From NCBI GenBank assembly GCA_022393335.1, contig JAJEKB010020358.1, positions 38,301 to 102,300 of the forward strand: a DNA stretch of 64,000 nt. The letters are read 5' to 3'. Shown here piece after piece: positions 1 to 11,540 of the stretch (the stretch's first letter is position 1; every line of letters begins with the position of its first letter). Made by a program: the position numbers and the translations under genes. The stretch is from Macrotrachela quadricornifera. Lineage: Eukaryota > Rotifera > Eurotatoria > Philodinida > Philodinidae. The notes beneath the pieces were generated by a model. It did not search any database and was not told where the DNA came from. It saw nothing but the letters and a program-made list of their open reading frames with translations.

Positions 1-5
1 AAGTA

Positions 6-1586
6 ATGCCTGATGGTCTTGCTCATTATAAAATAAATGAAGAAATTTTTCCTCAATCAACAAAAAGTATTAGTTTTGAAATAACATTAATTGCCGATAG
101 TGTTCAACAATTATATGAAAGTTTATTTTGGAAAATTGATTTATTATTACGTGGTAAATTAATTGAACAACATACAAATAAAATTCGAATTGTACCAACA
201 TTTAATCCAAATATTCATACTGATGTACTTCTAGTTACAAATTCTCGTGTTGATCGAGCTGAATTTCTTGAATATCAAAAATTATTTGAATTATTTAAAT
301 ATTCAAATCAAACATGGGATATTGAACGATATGGTTCATTGCATAATTCTGAAATAAAATGGTTAAATAAAATAAATTTAATTATTTTTATTTATTTAAA
401 ACCCTATTCAACATTCAATACAATTCAAACTCATCTATTTTTACAACATATGAAATCTTCGGAAAATAATGGATTTATTTGTATTGGTGATGGTCAACCG
501 GATGAATTTGATTTTGCTCTATTTGATTATAATAATTTACAATTTATTAATAATGATGAAAAAATGAAATCTGAAGCAACAAATCATCTTTGGACTGGTA
601 TTGGATTTCGACAACCTAATAAGAATGAATTAAATACTAAAGCTAATCAAATTAGACCATATTATGAAAAACAAGATGATCATCAATTTTTATATCAAGT
701 AGTCTATGATAATAAAGTAGATGTAGCTTCTAGACAATGTATGAATATTATTTATGGAACTAAATATGTATATAAATCTACTTTGGATTCTCAAATTGGT
801 AGTCAATTAATTATGATTCCTTGTACTAATCCATTAATGACTAAATCTGATTTATCATTTACAAGACGCATTCGATTGAATAAATATCGACAGGATGAAA
901 ATGATATTGATAAAATGAATAATAATTCAGAAATTCAAAATAAAATTTATCTAAATTCACAATATGGTAGATTAATATGTGCCATTTTATTTTATCAAGG
1001 ATTTGAAAAATCTTATAAAATCCTTAGTGAAAATAATGAATTAGCAAATTGTGTATTCGTATCTGATCCAAATAAATTTAATTTTAATCAAATATTAGTT
1101 AGTCTTGTTATGTCAATTATTGAACGTGAATATGATCGAGGTAGTTTAGAATTTCCATCATCAAAACGTTTAGTAAATGAAATTACTAATGTAATTACAA
1201 ATGAAAATCATATCCTCATAAATAATAATGAAATAGATAAAAATGGTTGGTTTTATTTATTAATACAATCATTATATGAATATATTGATAGTAAATTTTG
1301 GGGTTCATTTCCTTGGTGTGGTTGTACAAATAAAGCTAAACAACGACATAAATTGCAGGAAATTTTTAATGATTTATTTTCATTATCAACTATTGATATT
1401 CCAAAAAATAAAGAAATTTATCCAATAGTTCAAATGTTAAGATTACAAAAATTAGCTGATTTAAAATTTCCAGCAGCTGATAAACGAGAAAATTGTGTTC
1501 GATCAATTGAAGAAATTCAAGCATGGCAAGCAGAACAAAATATTAATAAAACACAATTATCAACACCATACTTTGAAAAATTTTGA
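6..1586 (+). CDS. Hypothetical protein, long intron-free ORF, probably 5' partial
   Basis: An uninterrupted reading frame gives 526 residues ending in TGA. The frame is still open between the ATG and the window edge, so the true start may lie outside. I do not recognise the family. The segment DVLLVTNSRVDRAEF near residue 72, followed by alternating hydrophobic and charged stretches, suggests a soluble alpha/beta fold. The middle and C-terminal parts are rich in Asn, Ile and Lys, as expected from AT-rich coding. There is no signal peptide or membrane helix. The complete lack of introns over 1.58 kb contrasts with the short-intron genes elsewhere here, which would fit either one large exon or a gene of non-animal origin; the sequence alone does not decide. 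Confidence 0.7.
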   Translation: MPDGLAHYKINEEIFPQSTKSISFEITLIADSVQQLYESLFWKIDLLLRGKLIEQHTNKIRIVPTFNPNIHTDVLLVTNSRVDRAEFLEYQKLFELFKYSNQTWDIERYGSLHNSEIKWLNKINLIIFIYLKPYSTFNTIQTHLFLQHMKSSENNGFICIGDGQPDEFDFALFDYNNLQFINNDEKMKSEATNHLWTGIGFRQPNKNELNTKANQIRPYYEKQDDHQFLYQVVYDNKVDVASRQCMNIIYGTKYVYKSTLDSQIGSQLIMIPCTNPLMTKSDLSFTRRIRLNKYRQDENDIDKMNNNSEIQNKIYLNSQYGRLICAILFYQGFEKSYKILSENNELANCVFVSDPNKFNFNQILVSLVMSIIEREYDRGSLEFPSSKRLVNEITNVITNENHILINNNEIDKNGWFYLLIQSLYEYIDSKFWGSFPWCGCTNKAKQRHKLQEIFNDLFSLSTIDIPKNKEIYPIVQMLRLQKLADLKFPAADKRENCVRSIEEIQAWQAEQNINKTQLSTPYFEKF

Positions 1587-2106
1587 AAATTTTAATCATC
1601 CTATCTCATTTAAATCTTGAATTAATATATCAAATTGTAAAATTTTTAAAATATTGTTGTGTTTAAATATTTTTAATGTTATTATTTGTTAACAATTTTT
1701 ATGAATAAATATATTTTATGTAAAGTTTTATAAAAAAATCTTTATCTTCTTAAATATGAGCAGCTATGCTCGATTTCTATCTGGTTTTAAAAACATTATA
1801 GAATTGATACATCAAATTATCTTTTAATTAAGATTTAGAAGACAAAGAATGTTTTAGTATCGAAAAGATTCAAATAGAAAAATAGGAGTATTCGTTGATA
1901 TTCAATAATAATATGTATTTTATGTAGAGAATTCTATATTAATAACTTAAACATAAAAAAACTTTGATAACAGTCATTTTTTATCGTAATATAATTCATT
2001 AACTAAAAGTAACAGTATGCAATTCATCTATACTAGAAAGCAATACTAATAATTCATCGCATCATATTGAGGAAACTATTCTATCTATATTAAACTATGT
2101 AGATAC
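1587..2106. other. Intergenic, AT-rich
   Basis: No reading frame, repeat or RNA gene is visible between the first gene and the mariner remnant. Confidence 0.5.
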
Positions 2107-2985
2107 GTAGGACATGCCAAAAGTTTTTAGATCCTTTATTAATTTAATAGATATATACGAGTTTGATAGTTATGGTGGTACACCCAAGTCTTAGAAGAAA
2201 GTACACAAAATTTTGGCTCTTGAAAATTTATTGTTTCTTTTTCTTGTGAATTAAGTGATACATTGCTGACACATTTTTTTCCATTACTATGAATCTTACA
2301 CGAGATGAAATTCGAGTTATAATTTATTATGACTACAAAAAACAATTGTTACCAGATGAATATCTTGAGTCATTACATAAAACATTTGGTGACTCTTGTA
2401 TTTCACGTACCACAGGTTACAATTGGTACAGTATCGAAGCTATTCGGCAACTGGTCAAGAGTGATCCACGTATTACATGCCAAGAAATAGAAGATACCTT
2501 GCAGATTGGTTCGTCAGCAACTCAATCTATTCTTCATGATTATCTTGGCTTAAGAAAGGTTACATGTCATTCGATGCCTCATTTTTTAACTGAAGCTCGA
2601 AAACAGGACTGTGTGGATTATTGCCTGGAAATGCTCGAAAAGTTCAATGGCAGCAAGTCAAAACATGTGTATAATATTATCAGTAGTGGTGAAAGTTGGA
2701 TCTACTATTATGATCCAAAAATGAGGCGTCAAAGTCAAGTTTGGGTGGCAAGCACATGTTTGCAATTTTCTTTATGAAACCTGGCTTTAACACAATTATT
2801 CCTTTTGAAAATGGTAAAGCAGTTACAGCTAAATGGTATACAAATGAATGCCTTTCAAATGTGTTAAAACAAGTGGTGAAACATCGACATCTCAATAAAT
2901 GGTGGATACTTTTCTCTCAAGAAAATGTGAATAGTTGCCAGCAGTTCATTATATGTTTCTTTGAATTTTTTTATGTCTATTAACT
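2107..2985 (+). pseudogene. Dead mariner-type transposase remnant
   Basis: The first frame (2289-about 2748) begins MNLTRDEIRVIIYYDYKK and carries the N-terminal helix-turn-helix region of a mariner transposase, then a GESWIYYYDPKMRRQSQVW block. It then shifts frame near 2745-2755 and continues as FAIFFMKPGFNTIIPFENGK and AKWYTNECLSNVLKQV, ending at 2981. The first catalytic Asp (normally GDESW) is replaced, since the copy reads SGESW. The second acidic motif (normally HHDNA) reads FSQEN. The last third, with the third Asp, is missing. A possible left terminal repeat, following a TA, is ACATGCCAAAAG near 2113; no right end is visible. The copy cannot encode an active enzyme. Confidence 0.85.
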
Positions 2986-3128
2986 AAATAACTATAATTT
3001 TTGGATTACGTAGCATCCATGTAAACTTTTTGAAGAGAATCATGGTATCGAAATAAAAGGGGTAGTATTTATATAATGCACAAAGTATTTGATTATAACA
3101 CAATTGAACTACAATGAAATATTAAATT

Positions 3129-4143
3129 CTATCTGTGATAACATTGAGCCGATCGTATGTGAGCTTCATCTTGGACAACAGTTACTCGATTTTGTTGACA
3201 TTTTCTCAACACAATTTGTTTCAATTGAGGTGTAATTAGAATCATCATTATACACAATACTACTATGGCTGTTTCAATTCCAATCCATGTAATACGATAG
3301 ACCAATAGATGTGGTACTCCATCTATAATTACTGATATTATTATAATCAATATAGCCGGTAAGATAAGTATACAAAGGAGAGCAACACTAATAATAATTC
3401 GTCGAATAGCAATTAAGTCACGTTCTTGCCGTCGTTTCATTACTAATGTAACGTTGTGCGATTGATGACGAATAAAACTTATGATACGAAGGTATATGAC
3501 TAATAGAATACCAAGAGAAGAACCACAAAGAACAGCTAGAAGCCACAATACACTACGAAGATTGCTAAACGAAACATAATAATAATGTTCATCGGTTAAA
3601 TAAATGATATCATGCCAAATCAGAGCAGGACTTGAAAGAATATTAACTAATATAACTTGTATCGGTACAGCCATGACATATAGTCGGTAAAGTTGAAACC
3701 ACCTATATTTCGAATAAACAATACGAACAAGTCGAAAGAGAGACTAAAAGAAAATCATATTGACATATTAACAGAAGATGATTGTTAAGAAAGCAAAAAA
3801 TTTCTACCTGCATAATAAAGCTTTGGTAAATTAGACCAATTAACAGAATACAGAAATATCCTTGGAATATACACCAACTCGAATCAAAATTATTACCATA
3901 CACATCTCCAATTAATGTTTGAATATTCAAAGAAATTAACAGTAACATATAGACAAATAATATACAATAAATAATAATAAAGAGTAGAAGAGTAATTTTC
4001 TCTTCATTTTTCAGACGATTATAATAAAAATGCCAAAAAATGATCATAATGATCACCAATGACATAATAGATCCGAATAAAACATTGATTAACGAAATCA
4101 ATGTTAGAATATAACCAATTAATCCATGACCATAATCAAACAT
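3129..4143 (-). CDS. 7TM receptor, rhodopsin-like (copy A), two exons
   Basis: Exon 1 is 4143-3808 and exon 2 is 3743-3129, joined across a 64-bp phase-0 intron (CAG/GTAGAA ... TTTTAG). The product is 316 residues. Seven hydrophobic helices can be counted: two in the first 70 residues, a third starting at the conserved Cys of SSWCIFQGY, a fourth after VRIVYSKYRW, a fifth near LRSVLWLLAVLCG, a sixth after the basic loop RRQERDLIAIRR, and a seventh ending at ITPQLKQIV. The N-terminus is short with no signal peptide. The ligand is unknown. It is paralogous to the gene at 5272-6295 in the same orientation with the same intron position, so the pair is a tandem duplication. It is a plausible class A G-protein-coupled receptor of a lineage-specific rotifer group; a DRY motif is replaced by VRIVY. 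Confidence 0.82.
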
Positions 4144-5271
4144 TTAGAAAATGACTTCTATCTTTAATTATTCAATAGATTATATCTAAGAAACTAAAGT
4201 TTTTTTCAAAATAATCAGAAATTCATAATGACAGGATAATGAATTTTTAGAACATTTTTTAAGATGCCTTTTATCAAACTAGCTCTATTATCTATTGAAG
4301 AGAAGAGAGAAAATTAACCTACTTCATTAGTAAAAATCAATTTGTGTTGTGTCTCGATGTATCAATCAATTGCATAGGCTGACGTTAGTAGCAGTTCCTC
4401 ATTTCTTCTATCCTTAAATGTGACAATTATCGTTACTATGAATTTTGATTATATCGAAACATCCGACTTAAGCAGTGAATAACTCATCAATACACCTACA
4501 CTTTTTCAATTATTTTTTCCATGCTTAATCTCTTTACCAGCTTAAACACATCTGAGAAAGTTCTATCGTCTATGACGTCTATTTTTTTATTGATATGTCG
4601 TAATCAGACATAATTGTGTCGTAAATTTTTGCAACTCCTGATTACAATATGTGGGTGAAAAAAGAAGAGTTTTTTTTTTAAATATTCAATTGAACTTTCT
4701 TTAGTCAATTTCTTAAGACATTGTTGAATACACAAGCATCAAAATTCCAAACATCAGCCAACATATCTGTTTTTCAAAAGTAGCATTCTTCGAGAGTCGC
4801 GATTTTTCTCTCGCTCTTTATCTTTCTAAATATCCGCATGAAAATCAAACATGTCATACGATATTGAATTCAATGAAATTGTCCATCTAACTTATTATTT
4901 GTAGGTTTATCATCGTTGGAGATTATTAGCCGCAATACACAATTTAATTATATACATGGAATTTAAATGGCATGCACATTATCCAGAGGCAAGATTGACA
5001 TACTATTTTTGAAATAGTTTCCACCTACCACTTTTCTCAGCTTAATTATCGCTAATGAAGTATTAGCAATAATTTTGCATTAAAGGATTTCCATACGAAA
5101 TTCTAGAATTTAACGAACTAAGCTTGTTGAATATTTTATTATTGGGCACTGATTTCGAACGAAGAAGAAAATCTTTAAAATACTTTGATATTCCTAATGC
5201 AAATGATAGATGTTTTCATAGTTGTCTCTACAATATATGATATTCTTGTCAAAAGTGAATGAATCTTTCAT
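4144..5271. other. Intergenic between the two receptor genes
   Basis: AT-rich DNA with homopolymer runs (a T run near 4671). No gene, repeat pair or receptor exon remnant is visible. Confidence 0.5.
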
Positions 5272-6295
5272 TCATTGAACAGCTGTCATAAATCGCATTG
5301 GAGTGGCATTTTCAATAACAGAGACTTGATTTTGTTGTGCTCCTCTGACAAAAACTTGTTTGAGTTGAGTTGTCGTCAAAATCATCCAAATAGCCAGTGG
5401 TAATACAGCTACTTCCGCTCCAATCCATAGAATTCGATGATTTAATGGATGTGGCATTCCAGTCATAATCACCGATATTGCAAGACAAAGTAAACCTGGT
5501 AATCCAATTGCACATAATAAACTAATATTAATTATAATTCGTCGAATAGCAATTAGATCACGCTCTTGATTTCGTTTCACTATCAATGTTACATTATTCG
5601 ATTGTTGACGAATAAAATAAATAATACGAATATAAATGATTATTAAGCATATAAGAGGAATACTGTAGATACTAAAAGTAGCCCAAAGTAAACTACGAAT
5701 ATTTGACAGTAAAACATAACAATAATGTTCAGTTGATAAATAAATGACATCATGCCAAATCAGAAGTGGACTTTGTAGAATAATCGAAAGTATTAGCTGA
5801 ATAGGTGCAGCTGTGACATAAACCCAAACGTATTGAAACCATCGATATCTTGAATAGACAATACGACCAAAACGAAATAATGCCTGAAAAATAATGAAAA
5901 GAAAAAGAAATATCGAAAGAATTATTCTCTTTTTAGAAAATTATTCCTCTGACTTGAACAACAAAACCTTGATACAAGCCGCAACATGTCACAAGACATA
6001 GATATCCGTGTATGATACACCATGATGAATCAAAGTTATTTCCATAGGTATCACCGATTAATGTTTGAATATTGAATAAAACTAATGTTAATAAATAAAC
6101 AAACATAAAGAAATAGATATTAGCAGATATTAGAAGAATAATTTTATCTTCTTGTTTCATACGATCACTAAAATGATAAAGATGCCAAAAAATAACAGTA
6201 ACGACCACAAAAGAGATGCCACAGGCTATTGATCCATGAATCAATGATATGATTGTTATTATATAACCAACTTGGCTATGGTCAGAATTAAACAT
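5272..6295 (-). CDS. 7TM receptor, rhodopsin-like (copy B), two exons
   Basis: Exon 1 is 6295-5954 and exon 2 is 5883-5272, with a 70-bp phase-0 intron (CAA/GTCAGA ... TTTCAG). The product is 317 residues. The open frame through exon 2 was checked codon by codon and has no stop. It matches copy A block for block: NIQTLIGDTYGNNFDSSWC before helix 3, LIWHDVIYLS after helix 4, RNQERDLIAIRRIIIN before helix 6 and TTTQLKQVFV after helix 7. The copies differ most in the N-terminus and the last 15 residues. GTCAGA is not the best donor, but the phase and the shared intron position in copy A support it. Ligand and coupling are unknown. Confidence 0.82.
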
Positions 6296-6876
6296 TGTGA
6301 AATATACTGAAGAGGAAAATCGTTTTCAACACAACAAAAATCTAAAAGAATAAGTGACATAAACTTTTCTTAATAACTCGAATAGTTTCCTCTCAGAACA
6401 ATCTAACTATTAAATTTCTGTTGGTGTTTATATCTTTATTAATGTCGTCTCTTGCACTTTCAATAAAAATATGAAAAGTACGCAGTAGAAGAATATTCTA
6501 GAACACAATCAACAAAAATTTCTCATTCAATGGAAATCTACTGGATGTATAGTTGTATTAGACACTAATCTGACTTGACAATTTTATGACAGATTCATCA
6601 GAAATCAACTATCTCAAGCTTGTCTGAGATAGACAACAGCAAAAAAAAAAGATTAATTGAGTACTAGAGTTAATTATTTGAAAACAGGAAAGATGTTAAA
6701 TGTCGTCGGAAAAAATAGATTTTTTCTCAAAACTTTTTCTATTTCAATTGTATTTCATTCGTTGGTTAATCTTCTCTCAACAACTATTATTGACTGATTA
6801 GAAATTACGTTCCGTTTTTTTTGGTTCATCCTCGAGTAACTTCAGCATATTTAATGAAAGCCTAAGGATCTTCAAT
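6296..6876. other. Intergenic, AT-rich
   Basis: Upstream flank of receptor copy B. No recognisable promoter element, gene or repeat. Confidence 0.45.
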
Positions 6877-9135
6877 TTAAATGCAGACGTTTTCGAATGA
6901 CACTACGTTGATGTTTAAGTGTATTTTTGAATGCAGTTGAATATACTTTTGACGGGAGAACAAATATAGGAAAAATAAATATAGATGGAATAGGCGAAAG
7001 ATAATAGCTGATAAGAATAAGTCATGGATCACGTGCATTATAAGTAAATATGGACTAATGAGAAGATGTTCATGTTGACGTAGTTGTGCAATCAAATGTT
7101 GTGTAAAGTTTTGGCTTTGTCGAATATAGGAATGATTTCAAGCTGTTATGAAAATATTAATCAGAGTTGAGATTAGATTGATCAATTAATGGAGTGAGAA
7201 AATGGATAAAATGATAACATTAAATTTTACTCCTTTAATAATCGTTAATGTGTGTGCCAACATCAAGAGAACTTTTAGCTTGCATAGTTATAATTGATAT
7301 AATACTATCGATATATCCGAGAGTAAATATTTAATGAATAGACATGTTTGTCCATTAACTATTTTACTAGTAAGATTTTCAGTGATAATATAAGTTTCAT
7401 TGACAATTGTTAGAAAATAATTATGACTAATTTAGACAAACAACATTTCTAATAGCAATATAGACGACAATGAAACTTACTGTTGATCGTAGAAAATCTT
7501 CTGAAACTTCGTAAGTCGAAGCGGTTCATCAATATTCATTTCCATAATAAAGTGAGCAAATATAAATGATGGTATAGGAACATACATAAAAGAACTGATG
7601 ATTTTTGTTACAGGTAATTCACATTTAAATCCAGTACATCGATAGTTAAATTCTGATTTTCTTACATCAACAGGAACACATAAACTACCATTCCAACATG
7701 AATCTTCGCGACACGTTAGACTTCTATATAGAAGAGGTGTTTGATAACTATTAACTCAAATATTATAATTAGTATTGATACTTTTAGGTAATTTAGAGTA
7801 GAGAAGATTTATATTGATTTTAATGTCACAATAATCTGTTAGAATGTATGACATTTTTTCGTAGGAATTAACTTGATTCTCACCATCGATAAGCATAACT
7901 ACAAAACTAAATATAGCTTGTTGCTTAGTCAAAATCTGTCGTTGAAATTGAAGTATGATAGCAATCCGTGTGGACAAAGACATCGTTCAACTTTGAATAC
8001 TGATAATCGAACAAGAATACCGCGATTACAATACCATATATCATAATAGCGAATAGAATATGCTTGAATTTGTGAAGTATATGACGCAGATCAAAGTTGT
8101 GGAATGTTAATCTTTGCTGATGATTGTTTTTGAGACGAAATACGTATTTGTCGAAATTTTTTGTGAATTGTTGGTCATTCAATAAACATATTCAACTCAT
8201 ATTCATTAATCAGGTTACACAGAAGTTCTTCCACAATATTCGATGTTCTTTTCATGATGAATAAATTAATGTGAATTGGATGGATTAATATATCTATTGC
8301 AAAGTGATTCAGTAGACAGACAACGAGTGTCATTTCAACAATGAAAGCGCACGTTGAATGAATGTGAATATACTTATCGACAATGCATTCATTCATCGGT
8401 TCCTCCTAAACAATCTATTACATCATCATTAGCTTTCTCTAATCCAATACAAATTAGATTTATATGAACAATATGACTTAGGACAATTTCATAATCCATC
8501 ATATCGAGTATATTTATTATTACAAAGTCATGCTTTACAATTTGTTTTATCGGTTTCATTATGTCCGTCAATGAATATAGGATGCACATCTTGATAAGTA
8601 TCATAGAGCATACTGAATGATGGCTAAATGTAACGATCTTGTAGTGTCGGTATCCATTCATCTTCAGTATTCATACAATCAATTTTATCATCTTCAACCA
8701 ACAGGAAAGACAGACACTTTTCTTTATTTGAGCATTTAAAACGATAATTGTGTCCAAATGAACAACTGTGATTATATTGTTCGTCGAAACCATAAAACAA
8801 TCGAGAGTACCATCATCAACAAGTCTATGATTCCAAATGCATTTAGAAGAATTTAGACAACAGGAGAAGTTCGAATAGTACTGCTTTATATTGTAGTTTT
8901 CTACTGTTGAACATGCTTGAAAGATACACTTGACTACTTGTATAAGTTCATTCGAATTCGAATAATCTATTTCGATAGTTTCCATTTTCGTGAAACAAAT
9001 CATAGAAGATCAACAATCATAATTAAATGAGAATTATTGCTATATAAAAATTATACTTATTTTCCGATGAAATAAATGGAAATGAATCACAAATACCATC
9101 ATCATTACAAGTAAACTGTATTGAATGACAACATA
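6877..9135 (-). pseudogene. Decayed LDLa/EGF multidomain receptor gene
   Basis: Reading right to left on the minus strand, pieces of a cysteine-rich extracellular protein appear in order but in changing frames: FTCNDDGICDS (about 9120), CLNSSKCIWNHRLVDDGTLDC (about 8860-8800), GLEKANDDVIDCLGGTDE (about 8440-8391), an EGF-like piece CWNGSLCVPV (about 7700), IPSFIFAHFI, and QLRQHEHLLISPYLLI (about 7090). The C-x-C-DC-DE spacing is that of LDL-receptor class A repeats, and the last piece resembles a membrane-proximal loop of a 7TM module. A donor-like CA/GTAAGT at 7481-7480 marks an old exon edge. Many frameshifts and stops separate the pieces, so no intact product is possible. Family assignment is from motif recognition; the 7TM end is an inference. 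Confidence 0.6.
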
Positions 9136-9245
9136 TACGTTCCTCACACAGAAATGAAGGATTTGATGAACAATGTGATATTACACTATGTAATGTTTCC
9201 TAACTTTCATCGAGACAAACAGGATGAGCTGGACCATCCTTAAAC

Positions 9246-9745
9246 ATACTACTATCGTCACCAAAATAAAATGAATGCGAGTGGTTTTTGAATATCTCGA
9301 AAACGGAAGCAGCAATCAATCTGATGTTTTCAGCATTCGAAACACAATTGTGGGAGAAATACACTGATACTTTCTTAGTGCAATAGGATCTGTAATTTAA
9401 GGTTTCAAAATCTTAAAATAATTGTTTTATATCGTCAGAAAACTGAAAACACTGTTTTGGAGTGATCTAAGATCAAAAGGCCAAAATACAGGGTCTCTAG
9501 AGAAGCCCTTTAACTCATCAATGGAACATGCTAGAGACGTCGACTTAGCATAGATCGAAAGAGAATAATTTTCTGTATCGAATCCTTATATTACAGATAC
9601 TATTGCAATAGGAAAGTATCAGTGTATTTCTCCCACATTTGTGTTTCGAATACTGAAGATCTCAGATCGATTGCTGCTTCCGTTCTCGAGATATTCAAAA
9701 AACACTCGCGTTCGTTGTATTTTGACGGCGATAGTAATATGTTGT
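9246..9745. repeat. Inverted duplication, arms about 150 bp
   Basis: The stretch 9246-9398 reappears as its reverse complement at 9594-9745 with many substitutions, separated by about 195 bp. Shared blocks include TTTTTGAATATCTCG, GGAAGCAGCAATC and GTGGGAGAAATACACTGATA. The outer limits have no clean terminal motif or target duplication, so this looks like a duplicated-and-inverted segment or an old foldback element rather than a fresh transposon. It lies next to the receptor pseudogene. Confidence 0.75.
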
Positions 9746-10808
9746 TCGTATCTGCAAAGTCGTTTCGGCACGAAATATATTTATTTGCTACAAGTGAATG
9801 TGTCTGACTAATAATCACATGTACTATGAACGGATTGCCACTGTTCATTAGAATAAATCGTATAACTATATTCATCTGGATGCAATTGACTCTGTCAAAT
9901 TTTGTAATTTCCTCATCTAATATGAAGTATTGTCTTATTGCTTAAAAAGTTCGTTGCTGTGCATAGAATGATACCTAATATAATGCAATCATAATATTCA
10001 ACATTACTATTATCTTCTGTATTGAATGAAATAGACTACGATTAGAGTCTACAATGCTTATACAACAAAACAATTTTATGTTTGTTAATAAAGAAGCAGT
10101 ATATCATTTGCAACAAACAAGAAAGTGTGTATAAAATCTATCAAACATGTAATGATATAAAAAAAATGTGACATCTGTTGCAGGAAATATATTACAAAGA
10201 AAAGAGTATAGAAGAGATCATATTCATCAAATTGAATGTCAAAAACAATAATTTATTATTTTAGCATGTTCCGTAATAATAAAGTTGTTATCATTCATAG
10301 CTACGATGTTCGACGATTAAACGCTTGTAATCTCTTATAAATCTTCATATACGTTCAAAAAATTTAATTTTTGCTTTTTAATCTTATTGAATACAATACA
10401 ACAGTGATGGTTTTGAGTTTGTTTGTCTCCTACTTTTTCATCAAAGCAAGAGACAAATGCAGTCAACTAATAGTTTTGCTAATAATACAAACAATCGACA
10501 GGTTTTTTTTTTTACAAAAATAACCTATTCTTATCTTTAATATAATCGTTTCATACTTAGTATGTTCCAATATCTGTCTGTAAGGAGCATCTTATCGCAA
10601 GAAATAGTTCTTTTTCTTTTGTTTTATATAAGACTAATTTATATATTTTTAATTTGTTTAACATTAGTTGATAACCTTTATAAATCTCTTTCGAACACTC
10701 TTTAATAAATATATACTAATTTGGTAAGAGCATTTCTCCATTTGCTGAATCTCAATTTTTAGCATATTATTAAAAAGTTATCATAATCTTTTTTTAAAAT
10801 TTTAATAT
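9746..10808. other. Intergenic
   Basis: No coding or repeat structure seen. This is the 3' flank of the phosphotransferase gene; AT-rich with T runs near 10503. Confidence 0.45.
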
Positions 10809-11540
10809 TTATAACAAATCTTCGAGTTTTTGATAGAAATCAATTTTATTATCATCCCAAGTAGTGAAAAGTCCATAAGCCTTGAAAAAGGTTTCAGTAT
10901 AACCTTTACCAATATTATATTCGATACTACCAAGACAAAGTGCTAGATCATGATAACGATCTGCAATTCCAGCACGTCCAAGATCAACAAAACCAACAAC
11001 ATTACAATGTTCTTCATCAATAATGATATTTGGTAAACAATAATCACCATGTGTAAAAACAAGATCTTCTTCAGGTATGGTAGTAATTAATTCAGCTAGC
11101 GGTTTGTCACTTGTTTCTATTTTAAGCTTGTCAGCATTTTCTTCTAATCTCTTAGTAAGATTCATATTAAAGGGACAGTTAGTAATATCCACATTATCAT
11201 GTAGATAACGAAGAGCATAAGCTAATTGTGAGACTAATTTATTTGGATCATTCTTCCATTTCGTTTGAGCTGCATCTATTCCTGGTAATCGACTCATTAT
11301 TAAATATTCATATGTATTGTCTATATCATAATTAATTATATCTGGTACCAATACTTTTCCTTTTAACCATTCCATTCTAGATTTTTCATTAAAGAGTGTA
11401 TGTTGATTTGTTTTTATTTGTATTTTTAATACAAATGTATTGTTTTGATAAACTTGTGCATTGGATTGTCCAATAGTAATAGGTTGCCAGTCAACATTGC
11501 CATATTCACATTCAAGTCTTTCACTTAGTTTTACTTTCAT
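10809..11540 (-). CDS. APH(3')-type aminoglycoside O-phosphotransferase (bacterial type)
   Basis: An intact, intron-free 243-residue frame runs from ATG to TAA. The APH(3') family transfers the gamma-phosphate of ATP to the 3'-hydroxyl of kanamycin-type aminoglycosides and has a kinase-like fold. Diagnostic motifs are present in order: a nucleotide loop around GQSNAQVY with Lys39 in FVLKI; Glu52 pairing region NEKSRMEWLKGK; HGDYCLPN with catalytic Asp166 and Asn171; and VDLGRAGIADRYHDLAL with metal-binding Asp186, the signature that separates APH(3') from choline kinases and other APH-like enzymes. Bacterial APH(3') proteins are about 260-270 residues, so this one is slightly short but has both ends. 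Codon use is AT-rich like the host, arguing for an old transfer. The native substrate need not be an antibiotic. Confidence 0.9.
   Translation of the reverse strand: MKVKLSERLECEYGNVDWQPITIGQSNAQVYQNNTFVLKIQIKTNQHTLFNEKSRMEWLKGKVLVPDIINYDIDNTYEYLIMSRLPGIDAAQTKWKNDPNKLVSQLAYALRYLHDNVDITNCPFNMNLTKRLEENADKLKIETSDKPLAELITTIPEEDLVFTHGDYCLPNIIIDEEHCNVVGFVDLGRAGIADRYHDLALCLGSIEYNIGKGYTETFFKAYGLFTTWDDNKIDFYQKLEDLL

Noticed and set aside
10809..11540. Bacterial contamination or vector marker
   Set aside because: The codon use is AT-rich like the host, the flanks are host-like with transposons, and the protein differs throughout from common marker enzymes as far as I can recall.
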